Shown piece by piece: positions 1 to 8,874 of a DNA stretch of 64,000 nt (position 1 is the first letter of the stretch; every line of letters begins with the position of its first letter). The stretch comes from Candidatus Aminicenantota bacterium (GTDB taxonomy: Bacteria > Acidobacteriota > Aminicenantia > Aminicenantales > Saccharicenantaceae): assembly GCA_017999365.1 (NCBI GenBank), contig JAGNLW010000001.1:876239-940238 (forward strand), read 5' to 3'. The notes below the pieces were generated by a model. The model had not been told where the DNA came from. It saw nothing but the letters and a program-made list of their open reading frames with translations, and made no database searches. The translations under genes were made by a program, and so were the position numbers.

Positions 1-1
1 G

Positions 2-1045
2 GACATCCTGGGCACGGGCTTCGACTTCGACCTCGAGGTCGTCCGCGGCGCCGGGGCCTTCGTCTCGGGCGAGGAGACGGCCCTCATGGCCTCCATCGAG
101 GGCGGCCGGGCCTACCCCCGCCAGCGCCCGCCCTACCCGGCCCAGCGGGGGCTGTGGGGCCGCCCGACCGTCATCAACAACGTCGAGACCTGGGCCAACG
201 TGCCCTCGATCGTCCGCCGCGGCGCGGCCTGGTTCGCCGCCCTCGGCACGGCCGGGAGCAAGGGCACGAAGGTCTTCTCCCTCGTCGGCAAGATCGCCCA
301 CACCGGCCTCGTCGAGGTGCCCATGGGCATCACCCTGCGGGAGATCGTCTACGGCATCGGCGGCGGCATCCCCGGCGGCCGCGACTTCAAGGCCGTCCAG
401 ATCGGCGGGCCCTCGGGCGGCTGCATCCCCAAGGCCCTGCTCGACCTGCCCATCGACTACGAGAGCCTCAAGTCGGTCGGGAGCATGATGGGCTCGGGCG
501 GCATGATCGTCATGGACGAGGACACCTGCATGGTGGACATCGCCCTCTACTTCCTGCGCTTCGCCGAGGAGGAGTCCTGCGGCAAATGCTCCCCCTGCCG
601 GGTCGGGACGGGCGAGATGGCCCGCCTCCTGGCCAAGATCACCTCCGGCCGCGGCGAGCCGGCCGACATCGCCCGCCTCGAGGACCTGGCCGCCACGGTC
701 CGGCGGGGCTCCCTCTGCGGGCTCGGCCAGACGGCGCCCAATCCCGTCCTGACGACCCTGCGCTACTTCCGCGACGAGTACGAGGCCCACGTCCGCGACA
801 AGCGCTGCCCGGCCCTCGTCTGCAAGGACCTCATCGCCTTCGCCATCGACCCGGCCAAGTGCGTCGGCTGCCTCCTCTGCAAGAAGGCCTGTCCGTCCGG
901 GGCCATCTCCGGAGAGCTCAAGAAGGTCCACGTCATCGACGGGGCCGCCTGCATCAAGTGCGGCCTGTGCCTGTCCGTCTGCCCGGCCAAGGTCCGGGCC
1001 GTCGTCAAGACTTCGCCGGACCCCGGCGCCGGAGCGGGACGATGA
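2..1045 (+). CDS. NuoF/HydB-like NAD-binding flavoprotein, 5' truncated
   Basis: Partial gene: the reading frame is open from base 2, and 347 codons remain before TGA. It is the C-terminal part of a NuoF/HydB family subunit, which holds FMN and the NAD(P)H site in complex I-like dehydrogenases and bifurcating hydrogenases. Visible motifs are the flavin/NAD loop [15 protein letters not shown] at the start, [10 protein letters not shown], the [4Fe-4S] ligands in [16 protein letters not shown] and the later LCGLGQ cysteine. A C-terminal 2[4Fe-4S] ferredoxin domain follows ([12 protein letters not shown] and [12 protein letters not shown]). That tail is usual in HydB-type proteins and absent from standard respiratory NuoF. 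Its stop overlaps the next start by 4 bases (ATGA). The upstream thioredoxin-like part, and any NuoE-like partner, lie outside the window. It most likely acts in the cytoplasm with the next three genes. Confidence 0.9.
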   Translation, partial: DILGTGFDFDLEVVRGAGAFVSGEETALMASIEGGRAYPRQRPPYPAQRGLWGRPTVINNVETWANVPSIVRRGAAWFAALGTAGSKGTKVFSLVGKIAHTGLVEVPMGITLREIVYGIGGGIPGGRDFKAVQIGGPSGGCIPKALLDLPIDYESLKSVGSMMGSGGMIVMDEDTCMVDIALYFLRFAEEESCGKCSPCRVGTGEMARLLAKITSGRGEPADIARLEDLAATVRRGSLCGLGQTAPNPVLTTLRYFRDEYEAHVRDKRCPALVCKDLIAFAIDPAKCVGCLLCKKACPSGAISGELKKVHVIDGAACIKCGLCLSVCPAKVRAVVKTSPDPGAGAGR

Positions 1046-3291
1046 AGCTCCTCATCGACGAGCGCGAAGTCGTCTGCCGGGACGGGCAGACCGTGCTCGA
1101 GGCCGCCCGCGGCGCGGGCATCGCCATCCCGTCGCTCTGCGACCACCGGGACCTCGTCCCCTTCGCCGGCTGCCGCATCTGCCTCGTCGAGATCGAGGGC
1201 CGCCGCGACCCGGTCCCGGCCTGCGCCACGCCCGCGGAGGACGGCCAGGTCGTCCGGACCCGGACGCCCGAAGTGTTGGCCCTGCGCAGGAAGGTCCTCG
1301 AGCTCATCCTGGCCTCCCACCCCTACGCCTGCCTCGTCTGCGCCGAGAAGCCGTCCTGCGAGGACCTCAAGGCGACCATCCGCAAGGTCGGCGAGGTCAC
1401 GGGCTGCGTCCTCTGCCCGGCCAACGGCGCCTGCGAGCTGCAGCGGGTGGTCGAGATGGTCGGGCTGGACAAGGTCGAGGTCCCCGCCGTCTACCGGGGC
1501 CAGGAGGTCAGGCGGGCCGACCCCTTCTTCGACCGGGACTACAACCTCTGCATCCTCTGCGGCCGCTGCATCCGCGTCTGCGAGGAGGTCCGCGGGGCCG
1601 CGGTCCTGTCGTTCGTCCACCGCGGCGGGCGGACGGAGGTCGGCACGGCCTTCGACCGGGCCCTCCTCGAGACGGGCTGCCGCTTCTGCGGCGCCTGCGT
1701 CGATGTCTGCCCGACCGGGGCCCTCGTCGAGCGGGCCGTCCGGCCCCTGCCCCGGCCCGAGCGCGCGGCGGAGGCCGTCTGCCCGTTCTGCGCGGACGGC
1801 TGCGGGCTCGAGCTGGACATCCGGGACGACCGGGTCCTGGCCTCGAGGCCGGCCGACGTCCCGCCCAACCGCGGCCAGGCCTGCGTCAAGGGCCGCTTCC
1901 TCGTCCGCGTCGCCCTCAGCGGCGAGGGCCGGCTCCTCGAGCCTCTCGTCCGGCGGGACGGGCGCCTCGTCGCGTCGACCCTCGACGAAGCCCTCGACGC
2001 CGCGGCGGCCGGGCTGGCCGCGGCCGCCCCGGGGCGGCGGGCGGCCGTCTATCCCGCCCAAGTCGCGCTCGAGGACGCCTTCGCTTATCTCGCCTTCAGC
2101 CGGGAGGTCCTCGGGACGAGCGCCGTCGACCCCTCCCCCGCGCCCGACCTCGAGCGGGCCCTCGACGCGTTCGCCGCGCGGCACGGGGACCGGCTCCCGG
2201 TGAGCCGGGGATTGGACGGCATCGGCTCCGGCGGCGCCGTCCTGTCGTGGGACGTCGACCTCGCGGCCGGCCACCCGATCGCCTGGGTCGAGGTCGTCCG
2301 GGCCGTCCGCGGCGGGGCCGGCTTCGTCGCCGCGGGCCGGGCCCCGGAAGGTCCCGTCGGCTCGTCGGCCTTGAAACTGGACCTGGGAGCCGGGGCATCC
2401 GCCGCGGCCGCCGACCTCGCCGCCGCCCTGCTCCGCTCCCCCGCCTCGCCCGCGCCGGCGGCGGCCGGCCTCGAGGCCTTCCGGAAGGCCGTCGGGCGGC
2501 GCCGGGGCGGCCCGCGCGCGGCCCGGGCCGCCTTCGACGAGGCGGCCGCGCGGTTGCTCGCCGGCGGTCCCGTCTCCGTCCTCTTCGAAGCCGGATCCGT
2601 GACCGGGCCGGACGGCCTCGAAACCCTGGCCTGGCTCTGGAACATCGCCCTGCTCACCGGAGGGCGGCTCGTGCCGCTGACCGCCGGAGCCAACGGGCGC
2701 GGGATCGGCGAGCTCGAGCGGGTTTTCGGCGGTCCGGCCGCATTCACGACCGGCGCTTGCGACGCCGTCGTCTCCGGCGCAGCCCTGACCGGGCCCAAGC
2801 CGCCCTTCCTCGTCCGCATCGACACCCACCGGACACCGGACCTCGAGCAGGCCGACGTCGTCCTGCCGGCGGCCGCGTTCGCCGAGTCCGGCGGGACCTG
2901 GGTCAACACGGAGGGCCGGATCCGGACCGTCGCGGCGGCCGTCCCGCCTCCCGGCGCGGCCAGGCCCGAAGCCGAGCTCCTGGCGGCCCTGGCTTCACGG
3001 CTGGGGCGGCCGGACTTTCCGGGACGCGACCGGGAAGCCCTGCGGGCCGCGCTCCTCGAGCGGGTGCCCGCCCTGGCCGGCGACGACCCGGACGCTCCCG
3101 GCGGCCTCCGGCTGCGGGACGAACCGGCCGCCGCGCCGCGCTTCGCCGCCGTGGCCCGCGTCCCGGTCCGGCCCCGCTGCCCGGCCGGCCCCGGGGACGC
3201 CGCGGCCGCGGCCCCCCGGGAGGCCCTGCGCGGTTTCGATCCCGTCGCCGCCAGCCGCAGCTACGCCAAGCTGGCCAGGAGGGCCGGATAA
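1042..3291 (+). CDS. NuoG/FdhA-like iron-sulfur subunit lacking a visible catalytic Cys/Sec
   Basis: A protein of 749 residues. An N-terminal [2Fe-2S] domain has C33, C44, C47 and C61. A His-Cys cluster motif follows (H93, C97, C100, C106), then an additional CxxCx5C at C122, C125 and C131. Two [4Fe-4S] ferredoxin motifs use C170/173/176/180 and C213/216/219/223. The molybdopterin-oxidoreductase [4Fe-4S] motif is C247/250/254/281. The remaining ~460 residues resemble the molybdopterin fold (for example [12 protein letters not shown]), but the segment that carries the catalytic Cys or Sec in formate dehydrogenases reads [14 protein letters not shown] here, with neither residue. This argues for an electron-wiring role, as in NuoG, rather than formate oxidation. 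The start is the ATG overlapping the previous stop; a longer upstream open frame is only a shadow of the NuoF-like gene. Confidence 0.85.
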   Translation: MKLLIDEREVVCRDGQTVLEAARGAGIAIPSLCDHRDLVPFAGCRICLVEIEGRRDPVPACATPAEDGQVVRTRTPEVLALRRKVLELILASHPYACLVCAEKPSCEDLKATIRKVGEVTGCVLCPANGACELQRVVEMVGLDKVEVPAVYRGQEVRRADPFFDRDYNLCILCGRCIRVCEEVRGAAVLSFVHRGGRTEVGTAFDRALLETGCRFCGACVDVCPTGALVERAVRPLPRPERAAEAVCPFCADGCGLELDIRDDRVLASRPADVPPNRGQACVKGRFLVRVALSGEGRLLEPLVRRDGRLVASTLDEALDAAAAGLAAAAPGRRAAVYPAQVALEDAFAYLAFSREVLGTSAVDPSPAPDLERALDAFAARHGDRLPVSRGLDGIGSGGAVLSWDVDLAAGHPIAWVEVVRAVRGGAGFVAAGRAPEGPVGSSALKLDLGAGASAAAADLAAALLRSPASPAPAAAGLEAFRKAVGRRRGGPRAARAAFDEAAARLLAGGPVSVLFEAGSVTGPDGLETLAWLWNIALLTGGRLVPLTAGANGRGIGELERVFGGPAAFTTGACDAVVSGAALTGPKPPFLVRIDTHRTPDLEQADVVLPAAAFAESGGTWVNTEGRIRTVAAAVPPPGAARPEAELLAALASRLGRPDFPGRDREALRAALLERVPALAGDDPDAPGGLRLRDEPAAAPRFAAVARVPVRPRCPAGPGDAAAAAPREALRGFDPVAASRSYAKLARRAG

Positions 3292-4121
3292 TGCCCCGCG
3301 TCGTGCGCCGCGAGCGTCTCGTCCCCAACATCCATCTGCTCGAGGTCGAGGCCCCGGAGATCGCCCGCAAGTGCCGGCCGGGCCAGTTCGTCATCGTCAT
3401 GCCGGACGCCCGCGGCGAGCGCGTCCCCCTGACCGTCGCCGACTGGGACGCCGCCCGCGGCACGGTCACGGTCGTGTTCATGACCGTGGGCACGTCGACC
3501 CGCAAGCTGGCCCGGCTCTCGGGCGGCGACACCCTGCCGATCTTCGCCGGGCCGCTCGGCCGGCCCTCGGACACCGGCGGGGCCGGGACCGTCCTCTGCG
3601 TCGGCGGATGCTACGGCATCGCCGCCATCCATCCCCTGGCCCGGGCCTACAAGGAGGCCGGCCGCCGCGTCGTCGTCCTCGTCGACGTCAAGGCCGACTA
3701 CCTGTTCTATTGGCGCGACCGCCTGGCCGCCGTCGCCGACGAGGTCCTGGTCTCGTCGCGCGACGGCATCTACGGCGATTGCGGCTACGTCCCCCGGCAG
3801 GTCCGCGAGGTCCTGGCGCGGGAGACGGTGGCCCGGGTCGTCGCGGCCGGCTGCACCTACCTCATGTCCAGCGTCGCCGAGGCGACGCGGCCCGCGGGCG
3901 TCCCGACGGTCGTCAGCCTCAATCCGGTCATGGTCGACGGGACGGGCATGTGCGGCGCCTGCCGGGTCACCGTGGGCGGCAAGACCAGGTTCGCCTGCGT
4001 CGACGGCCCGGACTTCGACGGCCACCTCGTCGATTGGAACGAGCTCTACGCCCGCCGCAAGGCCTACTTCGACGACGAGATCCGGTCCGTCTGCGCTTGG
4101 GAAGAGGAGACGTTCCCGTGA
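3291..4121 (+). CDS. nfnA: NfnA-like ferredoxin:NADP oxidoreductase alpha subunit
   Basis: A protein of 276 residues of the NfnA/SudB and dihydroorotate dehydrogenase electron-transfer family. An FAD-binding barrel comes first (PGQFVIVMPDARGERVPLTV), then an NAD(P)-binding Rossmann part (VGGCYGIAAIHPLARAYKEA). Near the C-terminus is the family's [2Fe-2S] segment, VDGTGMCGACRVTVGGKTRF, followed by ACVDGPDFDGH. In NfnAB this subunit exchanges electrons with NAD while NfnB handles NADPH and ferredoxin by flavin-based bifurcation. The ATG shares one base with the preceding stop (TAATG), so translation is coupled. The glycine-rich dinucleotide loop carries an unusual Cys (GGCYG) where GGGxG-type sequences are usual. 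The family is clear; the exact electron partners are inferred from the neighbours. Confidence 0.87.
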   Translation: MPRVVRRERLVPNIHLLEVEAPEIARKCRPGQFVIVMPDARGERVPLTVADWDAARGTVTVVFMTVGTSTRKLARLSGGDTLPIFAGPLGRPSDTGGAGTVLCVGGCYGIAAIHPLARAYKEAGRRVVVLVDVKADYLFYWRDRLAAVADEVLVSSRDGIYGDCGYVPRQVREVLARETVARVVAAGCTYLMSSVAEATRPAGVPTVVSLNPVMVDGTGMCGACRVTVGGKTRFACVDGPDFDGHLVDWNELYARRKAYFDDEIRSVCAWEEETFP

Positions 4122-5635
4122 GCGACCGCCCGCCCCTCCCCTCCGCCCTGGCGGCCGAGATGCTGGCCGAGTTCGAGAAGGACTGGCGCAAGGACCTCCG
4201 CCGCGCGGTCGCCGTCAAGGACCGCATGAAGATCGGGCGCCGGACGATGCCCCAGCGCGCGGCCGACGAGCGGAACAGGGACTTCGCCGAGGTCAATCTC
4301 GGGCTCGGCCCGGAAGAAGCCATGCTCGAGGCCCGGCGCTGCCTGGACTGCGCCAAGCCCGCCTGCGTCACCGGCTGCCCCGTGCGCATCGACATCCCCA
4401 GCTTCGTCAAGCTCGTGGAAAAGGGCGAGTTCGCGGCCGCCGCGGCCAAGATCCGCGAGGCCAACAGCCTGCCGGCCGTCTGCGGCCGGGTCTGCCCGCA
4501 GGAGACCCAGTGCGAGGAGGTCTGCCACCTCCGCAAGGCCACCGGCGTGGCCGTGGCCATCGGCAACCTGGAGCGCTTCGTCTCCGACTTCGAGCGGCTC
4601 GAAGGGAGCTCCGTCTCCCCCGCCTGCGCCCCGTCCTCTGGCCGCAAGGCCGCCGTCGTCGGGGCCGGGCCGGCCGGGCTGACCGTGGCCGGCGAGCTGG
4701 CCCGCCGCGGCCACGAGGTCACGGTCTTCGAGGCCCTCCACGAGGCCGGCGGCGTCCTCGTCTACGGCATCCCCGAGTTCCGCCTGCCCAAGAGCATCCT
4801 CGTGGCCGAGGTGGCCTACCTCGAGCGGCTGGGCGTCGCCTTCCGGATGAACTTCATCGTCGGCAAGACGGCCACCGTCGAGGACCTCTTCGCCGACGGC
4901 TACGGGGCCGTGTTCATCGGGACCGGGGCCGGCCTGCCGAACTTCATGGACATCCCCGGCGAGAACCTGGTCGGCGTCTACTCGGCCAACGAGTACCTGA
5001 CCCGGGTCAACCTCATGCGGGCCTACGACTTCCCCCGCTACGACACCCCGGTGTCCCCGGGCCGCCGGGCCGTGGTCGTCGGGGGCGGCAACGTGGCCAT
5101 GGACTCCGTCCGCACGGCCAAGCGCCTCGGGGCCGAGGAGGCCCTCATCGTCTACCGCCGCTCCCGGGCCGAGATGCCGGCCCGGATCGAGGAGGTCCAC
5201 CACGCCGAGGAGGAGGGCGTCAAGTTCCACTTCCTGACGGTGCCGACGCGCTACATCGGCGACGAGCGCGGCCGGGTCCGGGCCATGGAATGCCTGCGCA
5301 TGGAGCTCGGCGAGCCCGACGCCTCCGGCCGCCGCCGGCCCGTGCCCGTGCCGGGCTCGGAGTTCACGACCGAGGTCGACCTCGTCGTCTGCGCCATCGG
5401 CCAGAGCCCCAATCCGCTCATCCCCCACACGACGCCCGGTTTGAAGGTCGGCAAGTGGGGCACCATCGAGGTCGACCCGCGGACCATGGCCGCCTCCCTG
5501 CCGGGCGTCTATGCCGGCGGCGACATCGTCCGGGGCGGGGCGACCGTCATCCTGGCCATGGGCGACGCCCGGGTCGCCGCGGCCGCGATGGACCGTCGCC
5601 TGCGCGGAGAACCGGACCCCGAGCCCGGGACCTGA
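4118..5635 (+). CDS. nfnB: NfnB/GltD-like NADPH-binding flavoprotein
   Basis: A protein of 505 residues of the GltD/NfnB/SudA family. The N-terminal part has two cysteine clusters for [4Fe-4S] centres (CLDCAKPACVTGCPV and CGRVCPQETQCEEVC). An FAD-binding GxGxxG (VVGAGPAGLTVAGELARRGH) and a second, NADPH-binding motif (VVVGGGNVAMDSVRTAKRLG) follow, ending with the FAD motif PGVYAGGDIVRGGATVI. The GTG start overlaps the NfnA stop (GTGA). It has a good ribosome site, GAGGAGA, seven bases upstream, so it is preferred over the ATG at 4160. A glutamate synthase small subunit is an alternative by homology alone, but no large GltB gene is nearby and nfnA is adjacent, so NfnB is favoured. Confidence 0.87.
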   Translation: MSDRPPLPSALAAEMLAEFEKDWRKDLRRAVAVKDRMKIGRRTMPQRAADERNRDFAEVNLGLGPEEAMLEARRCLDCAKPACVTGCPVRIDIPSFVKLVEKGEFAAAAAKIREANSLPAVCGRVCPQETQCEEVCHLRKATGVAVAIGNLERFVSDFERLEGSSVSPACAPSSGRKAAVVGAGPAGLTVAGELARRGHEVTVFEALHEAGGVLVYGIPEFRLPKSILVAEVAYLERLGVAFRMNFIVGKTATVEDLFADGYGAVFIGTGAGLPNFMDIPGENLVGVYSANEYLTRVNLMRAYDFPRYDTPVSPGRRAVVVGGGNVAMDSVRTAKRLGAEEALIVYRRSRAEMPARIEEVHHAEEEGVKFHFLTVPTRYIGDERGRVRAMECLRMELGEPDASGRRRPVPVPGSEFTTEVDLVVCAIGQSPNPLIPHTTPGLKVGKWGTIEVDPRTMAASLPGVYAGGDIVRGGATVILAMGDARVAAAAMDRRLRGEPDPEPGT

Positions 5636-5653
5636 ACCCCGACGGAGCCGCCG

Positions 5654-7360
5654 ATGAAGAAGCTCTTCGCCTGTTTCCCGCTCGCCGCCGTTCTCCTGGC
5701 CGCCCTCGCCTGCGGCGGCCGTCCGGCGGCCGTCCCGGCCGACCTCGTCCTGACCGGAGGCCCGGTCCGCACGCTGTCGGCGGCTCGTCCGAGGGCCGAG
5801 GCCCTCGCGGTGGCCGGCGGACGCGTCGTCTACGTCGGCGACGCCGCGGGCGCCCGCCGCTTCCAAGGGCCGGCGACGCGGGTGGTCGACCTCGGCGGCC
5901 GGGCCGTCCTGCCGGCCTTCCGGGATTCCCATATCCACCTGGTCACCGGCGGCGTCGAGCAGCTGGCCTGCAACGTCGCCGGGCTGGCCACGAAAGAGGC
6001 GGTCTGCGCCCGCGTCCGGGACTACGCGGCGGCCCACCCGGACCTGCCCTGGGTGACCGGCGGCGGCTGGGACCTGCCCCTCTTCCCCCAGGCCAACCCG
6101 AGGAAGGAAGACCTCGACGCCCTCGTCCCCGACCGTCCGGCCGTCCTCGATTCGGCGGACGGCCACTCGGCCTGGGCCAATTCGCGGGCCCTGGCCCTGG
6201 CCGGCGTCACCCGGGCGACACCCGACCCCGAGGGCGGCCGCATCGAGCGCGACCCGGCCACGGGCGAGCCGACGGGTACGCTCCGCGAGAGCGCCGCCGG
6301 CCTGGTCGAGCGCCTCGTCCCCCCGCTCGGCCCGGATGACTATATAAGAGGATTGCGGGCCGGCCTGGCCCTCGCCAACCGCCACGGCATCGTCTCGATC
6401 GTCGAGGCCAGCGCCGGGCCCGACCTGCTCGACGCCTACGCCGCCCTGGACCGGTCCGGGGAGCTCTCCGTCCGGGTCCTGGCTTCCCTCCACGTCGATA
6501 CGAGCCGGGGCGTCTCCGAGGCGGCGCGGCTCGCGGGCCTGCGGCGGCGATACGCCGGGACGCGGCTCAAGGCCACCGCGGCCAAGATCTTCGCCGACGG
6601 GGTCATGGAGCCCCACACGGCCGCCCTCCTCGAGCCCTACGTCGACCGTCCGGGGGACCGGGGAGAGCCCCTCCTCGGGCCCGAGGCCTTCGACGCGCTG
6701 GCCGTGGCCCTCGACCGGGCCGGCTTCCAGGTCCACGTCCACGCCATCGGCGACCGGGCGGTGCGCATGTCCCTCGACGCCTTCGAAGCGGCCGGGCGGG
6801 CCAACGGCTTTCGCGACATGCGCCACCACATCGCCCATCTCGAGCTCGTCGATCCGGCCGACGTCCCCCGCTTCCGGAAGCTCGGCGCCGCGGCCAATTT
6901 CCAGGCCCTGTGGGCCTACGCCGATCCCTACATCACGGACCTGACCCTGCCCATCCTCGGGCCGGCCCGCTCGCGCTGGCTCTATCCCGTCGGCAGCGTC
7001 GCCGCGACCGGGGCCGTCCTCGTCGGCGGCAGCGATTGGTCCGTGTCGTCCCTGAACCCCCTCGAGGCCATCGAGGTCGCCCTGACCCGGCGTTCGCCGG
7101 ACGACCCGCCCGGCGAGGCCTGGATCCCCGAGGAGCGGGCCGGCCTCGAGACCATGCTCCGGGCCTACACCGTGAACGGGGCCTGGCTCGTCCGCGAAGA
7201 GGCGGCGCGCGGCCCGCTCGAGACCGGCAAAGCCGCCGACCTCGTCGTCCTCGACCGCGATCCCTTCGCCGTGCCGCCCCAGGCCCTTTCGGAGATCAAG
7301 GTCCTGCTGACCCTCCTCGACGGCCGCGAGGTCTTCCGCGACCCGTCGTTCGCCCGCTGA
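5654..7360 (+). CDS. Lipoprotein amidohydrolase (YtcJ-like, amidohydrolase 3)
   Basis: A protein of 568 residues. The signal peptide ends in a lipobox (AALAC, Cys22), so the protein is probably lipid-anchored outside the cytoplasm. An amidohydrolase fold follows: metal motif DSHIHL near residue 95, the later HVHAIGDRAV, HHIAHLELVDP, and GGSDWSVSSLNP with the usual metal-binding Asp. The C-terminal strand-rich cap contains GKAADLVVLDRDPF. Members of this YtcJ-like group act on amides or cyclic imides, and the substrate cannot be read from sequence. It starts 18 bases after nfnB and may be co-transcribed, though no functional link is evident. The upstream ribosome site is weak (GGAG at 5644-5647). 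Confidence 0.82.
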   Translation: MKKLFACFPLAAVLLAALACGGRPAAVPADLVLTGGPVRTLSAARPRAEALAVAGGRVVYVGDAAGARRFQGPATRVVDLGGRAVLPAFRDSHIHLVTGGVEQLACNVAGLATKEAVCARVRDYAAAHPDLPWVTGGGWDLPLFPQANPRKEDLDALVPDRPAVLDSADGHSAWANSRALALAGVTRATPDPEGGRIERDPATGEPTGTLRESAAGLVERLVPPLGPDDYIRGLRAGLALANRHGIVSIVEASAGPDLLDAYAALDRSGELSVRVLASLHVDTSRGVSEAARLAGLRRRYAGTRLKATAAKIFADGVMEPHTAALLEPYVDRPGDRGEPLLGPEAFDALAVALDRAGFQVHVHAIGDRAVRMSLDAFEAAGRANGFRDMRHHIAHLELVDPADVPRFRKLGAAANFQALWAYADPYITDLTLPILGPARSRWLYPVGSVAATGAVLVGGSDWSVSSLNPLEAIEVALTRRSPDDPPGEAWIPEERAGLETMLRAYTVNGAWLVREEAARGPLETGKAADLVVLDRDPFAVPPQALSEIKVLLTLLDGREVFRDPSFAR

Positions 7361-7362
7361 CC

Positions 7363-7389
7363 GGCCGGCCCGGCTGTTTACGGCCGGCC
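7363..7389. other. GGCCGGCC inverted repeat between genes
   Basis: Two copies of the self-complementary octamer GGCCGGCC, near 7363-7370 and 7382-7389, can pair to form an 8-bp stem across an 11-base loop just after the amidohydrolase stop. No T run follows, so it is at best a weak or Rho-assisted terminator. The second copy lies between the -35 and -10 boxes of the next candidate promoter, so the pair could also be a protein-binding site. Confidence 0.3.
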
Positions 7390-7405
7390 CGATCTGTGCT
7401 ATAAA
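7377..7405 (+). promoter_or_regulatory. Candidate sigma-70-type promoter for the M50 peptidase/scpAB operon
   Basis: TTTACG at 7377-7382 (4 of 6 to consensus), a 17-base spacer, then TATAAA at 7400-7405 (5 of 6). The expected transcription start near 7412 leaves only about ten bases before the ATG at 7422. No Shine-Dalgarno sequence is visible, so the mRNA may be nearly leaderless. Confidence 0.55.
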
Positions 7406-7421
7406 TGGTGCTCTTTTGCCC

Positions 7422-8066
7422 ATGGATATCCGACTGATCCTCGTCCAGGTCTTCGTCATCCTGTTCGCCATCACCGTCCACGAGGCGGCCCATGCCTGGA
7501 CGGCGAACAGGATGGGCGATCCCACGGCCGCCGCCCTGGGCCGGGCCTCCCTCAACCCCCTGGTCCACATCGACCCCATCGGGACGGTCCTCTTCCCGCT
7601 CATCCTCATCCTGTTCAAGATGCCCGTGTTCGGCTGGGCCAAGCCCGTTCCCTACAATCCCTACAATCTTCGCCACGCGAAGAAGGGCGGCCTGTGGATC
7701 TCGTTCGCCGGTCCGATCGCCAACATCCTGACGGCCGCCGCCGCCGTGGTCCTGTTCCGGTTCCTCCGTCTGTTCGGGGCCCGCATCACGGACTTGTCCG
7801 CCCTGTCCAAGCCGCTCGAGGGGCTGAGCGTCATCCTGCTGTTCACGGCCATCATCAACATCTCGCTGGCCGTCTTCAACCTCATTCCCGTCCCGCCCCT
7901 GGACGGCAGCGGCATCCTGGCCGGCCTCCTGAGCGGGCGGGCCGCGGACCGCTACGAACGGTTGAGGCCCTACGGCTTCCTCATCCTGCTGGCCATCATG
8001 TACAGCGGCGTCCTGAACCTGATCTTCTCGCCCGTCCAGAACCTCATCGTCAGGCTCTTCAGCTAG
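7422..8066 (+). CDS. Site-2-protease family (M50) membrane metalloprotease
   Basis: A protein of 214 residues, mostly hydrophobic with several membrane segments. The zinc motif HExxH appears as HEAAHAW near residue 21. The conserved FAGPIANI and NLIPVPPLDGSGIL supply the third metal ligand (Asp) in the usual order for short soluble-domain-free S2P homologues (YwhC type). These intramembrane proteases cut transmembrane segments of regulators or signal peptides; the substrate is unknown. ATG at 7422 (MDIRLILVQ) is chosen over the in-frame TTG two codons earlier. It lies directly upstream of scpA, an arrangement often seen in bacterial genomes. Confidence 0.85.
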   Translation: MDIRLILVQVFVILFAITVHEAAHAWTANRMGDPTAAALGRASLNPLVHIDPIGTVLFPLILILFKMPVFGWAKPVPYNPYNLRHAKKGGLWISFAGPIANILTAAAAVVLFRFLRLFGARITDLSALSKPLEGLSVILLFTAIINISLAVFNLIPVPPLDGSGILAGLLSGRAADRYERLRPYGFLILLAIMYSGVLNLIFSPVQNLIVRLFS

Positions 8067-8067
8067 C

Positions 8068-8874
8068 ATGACCGAGACCGCCGCCGACACCCAGCCCCTC
8101 GAGGACGCCGCCGTCGCGCCCTCGCCGGCGCCGGCCGAGGCCGGCGACGGCTACCAGGTCCGCCTGGACGTCTTCGAAGGCCCGCTCGACCTCCTCCTGT
8201 TCCTTATCCGCAAGAAGAAGATCGACATCCACGACATCCCCATCGCCGCCATCACCAGGGACTACCTCGGCTACCTCGAGCGCAAGACCGAGATCAACCT
8301 CGACCGAGAGGCCGAGTTCCTGTTCATCGCGGCCCTGCTCATCTACATCAAGTCGCAGATGCTCCTGCCCCGGGAGACCGACCTGGCCGCGGGCGAGGAC
8401 CCGCGCCGGGTCCTGGTCGACCGGCTCGTCGAGTACGAGAAGGTCAAGGCGGCCTGTTCCCTGCTCCGCGAGCGCGAGGACGTCCAGATCCTGCAGTGGA
8501 AGCGGGACTTCATCCCGCCCCTGTCGGGCGAGAGCGACCTCGAGCCGGTCGAACTCTCGCTCTTCGACCTGGCCGAGTCCTTCTTCCGGATGATGCGCCG
8601 CCGGGCCGCCGACGACACCCGGATCATCCGCGGCCGGGACGTCTCGGTCGAGGTCAAGATGAAGGAGCTGGTGACGCTCCTCCACGACAAGGGGATGTTC
8701 GATTTCCTCGCCTATTTCGAGGCCCACGAGACCCTCGAGGAGGCCCTGGTCTCCTTCTTCTGCGTCCTCGAGCTGGTCAAGTCCCGGGTGGCCGTGGCCG
8801 TCCAGGACGAGCTCTTCCAGACCATCCGGGTCTGGCTCCGCAAGGACGCCCGCAGGACGGAACCCCATGACTGA
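8068..8874 (+). CDS. scpA: Segregation and condensation protein A
   Basis: A protein of 268 residues, the kleisin subunit of the SMC-ScpAB chromosome condensin. The conserved N-terminal signature is clear (YQVRLDVFEGPLDLLLFLIR), followed by KKKIDIHDIPIAAIT and a C-terminal winged-helix region. The protein bridges the SMC head domains and recruits the ScpB dimer. It begins one base after the M50 stop and overlaps scpB by 8 bases, so the three genes are probably one operon. The first ~27 residues are a low-complexity Ala/Pro/Glu extension before the kleisin domain. Confidence 0.93.
   Translation: MTETAADTQPLEDAAVAPSPAPAEAGDGYQVRLDVFEGPLDLLLFLIRKKKIDIHDIPIAAITRDYLGYLERKTEINLDREAEFLFIAALLIYIKSQMLLPRETDLAAGEDPRRVLVDRLVEYEKVKAACSLLREREDVQILQWKRDFIPPLSGESDLEPVELSLFDLAESFFRMMRRRAADDTRIIRGRDVSVEVKMKELVTLLHDKGMFDFLAYFEAHETLEEALVSFFCVLELVKSRVAVAVQDELFQTIRVWLRKDARRTEPHD

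Noticed and set aside
1042..3291. Formate dehydrogenase as the product
   Set aside because: The expected catalytic Cys/Sec is missing, and no in-frame TGA could encode Sec at that site.
4118..5635. Glutamate synthase small subunit (GltD)
   Set aside because: No GltB gene in the neighbourhood; directly coupled to NfnA.
4064..7642. A 1192-codon open frame on the minus strand opposite nfnB and the amidohydrolase
   Set aside because: Low-complexity composition and complete overlap with two clear genes; no motif.
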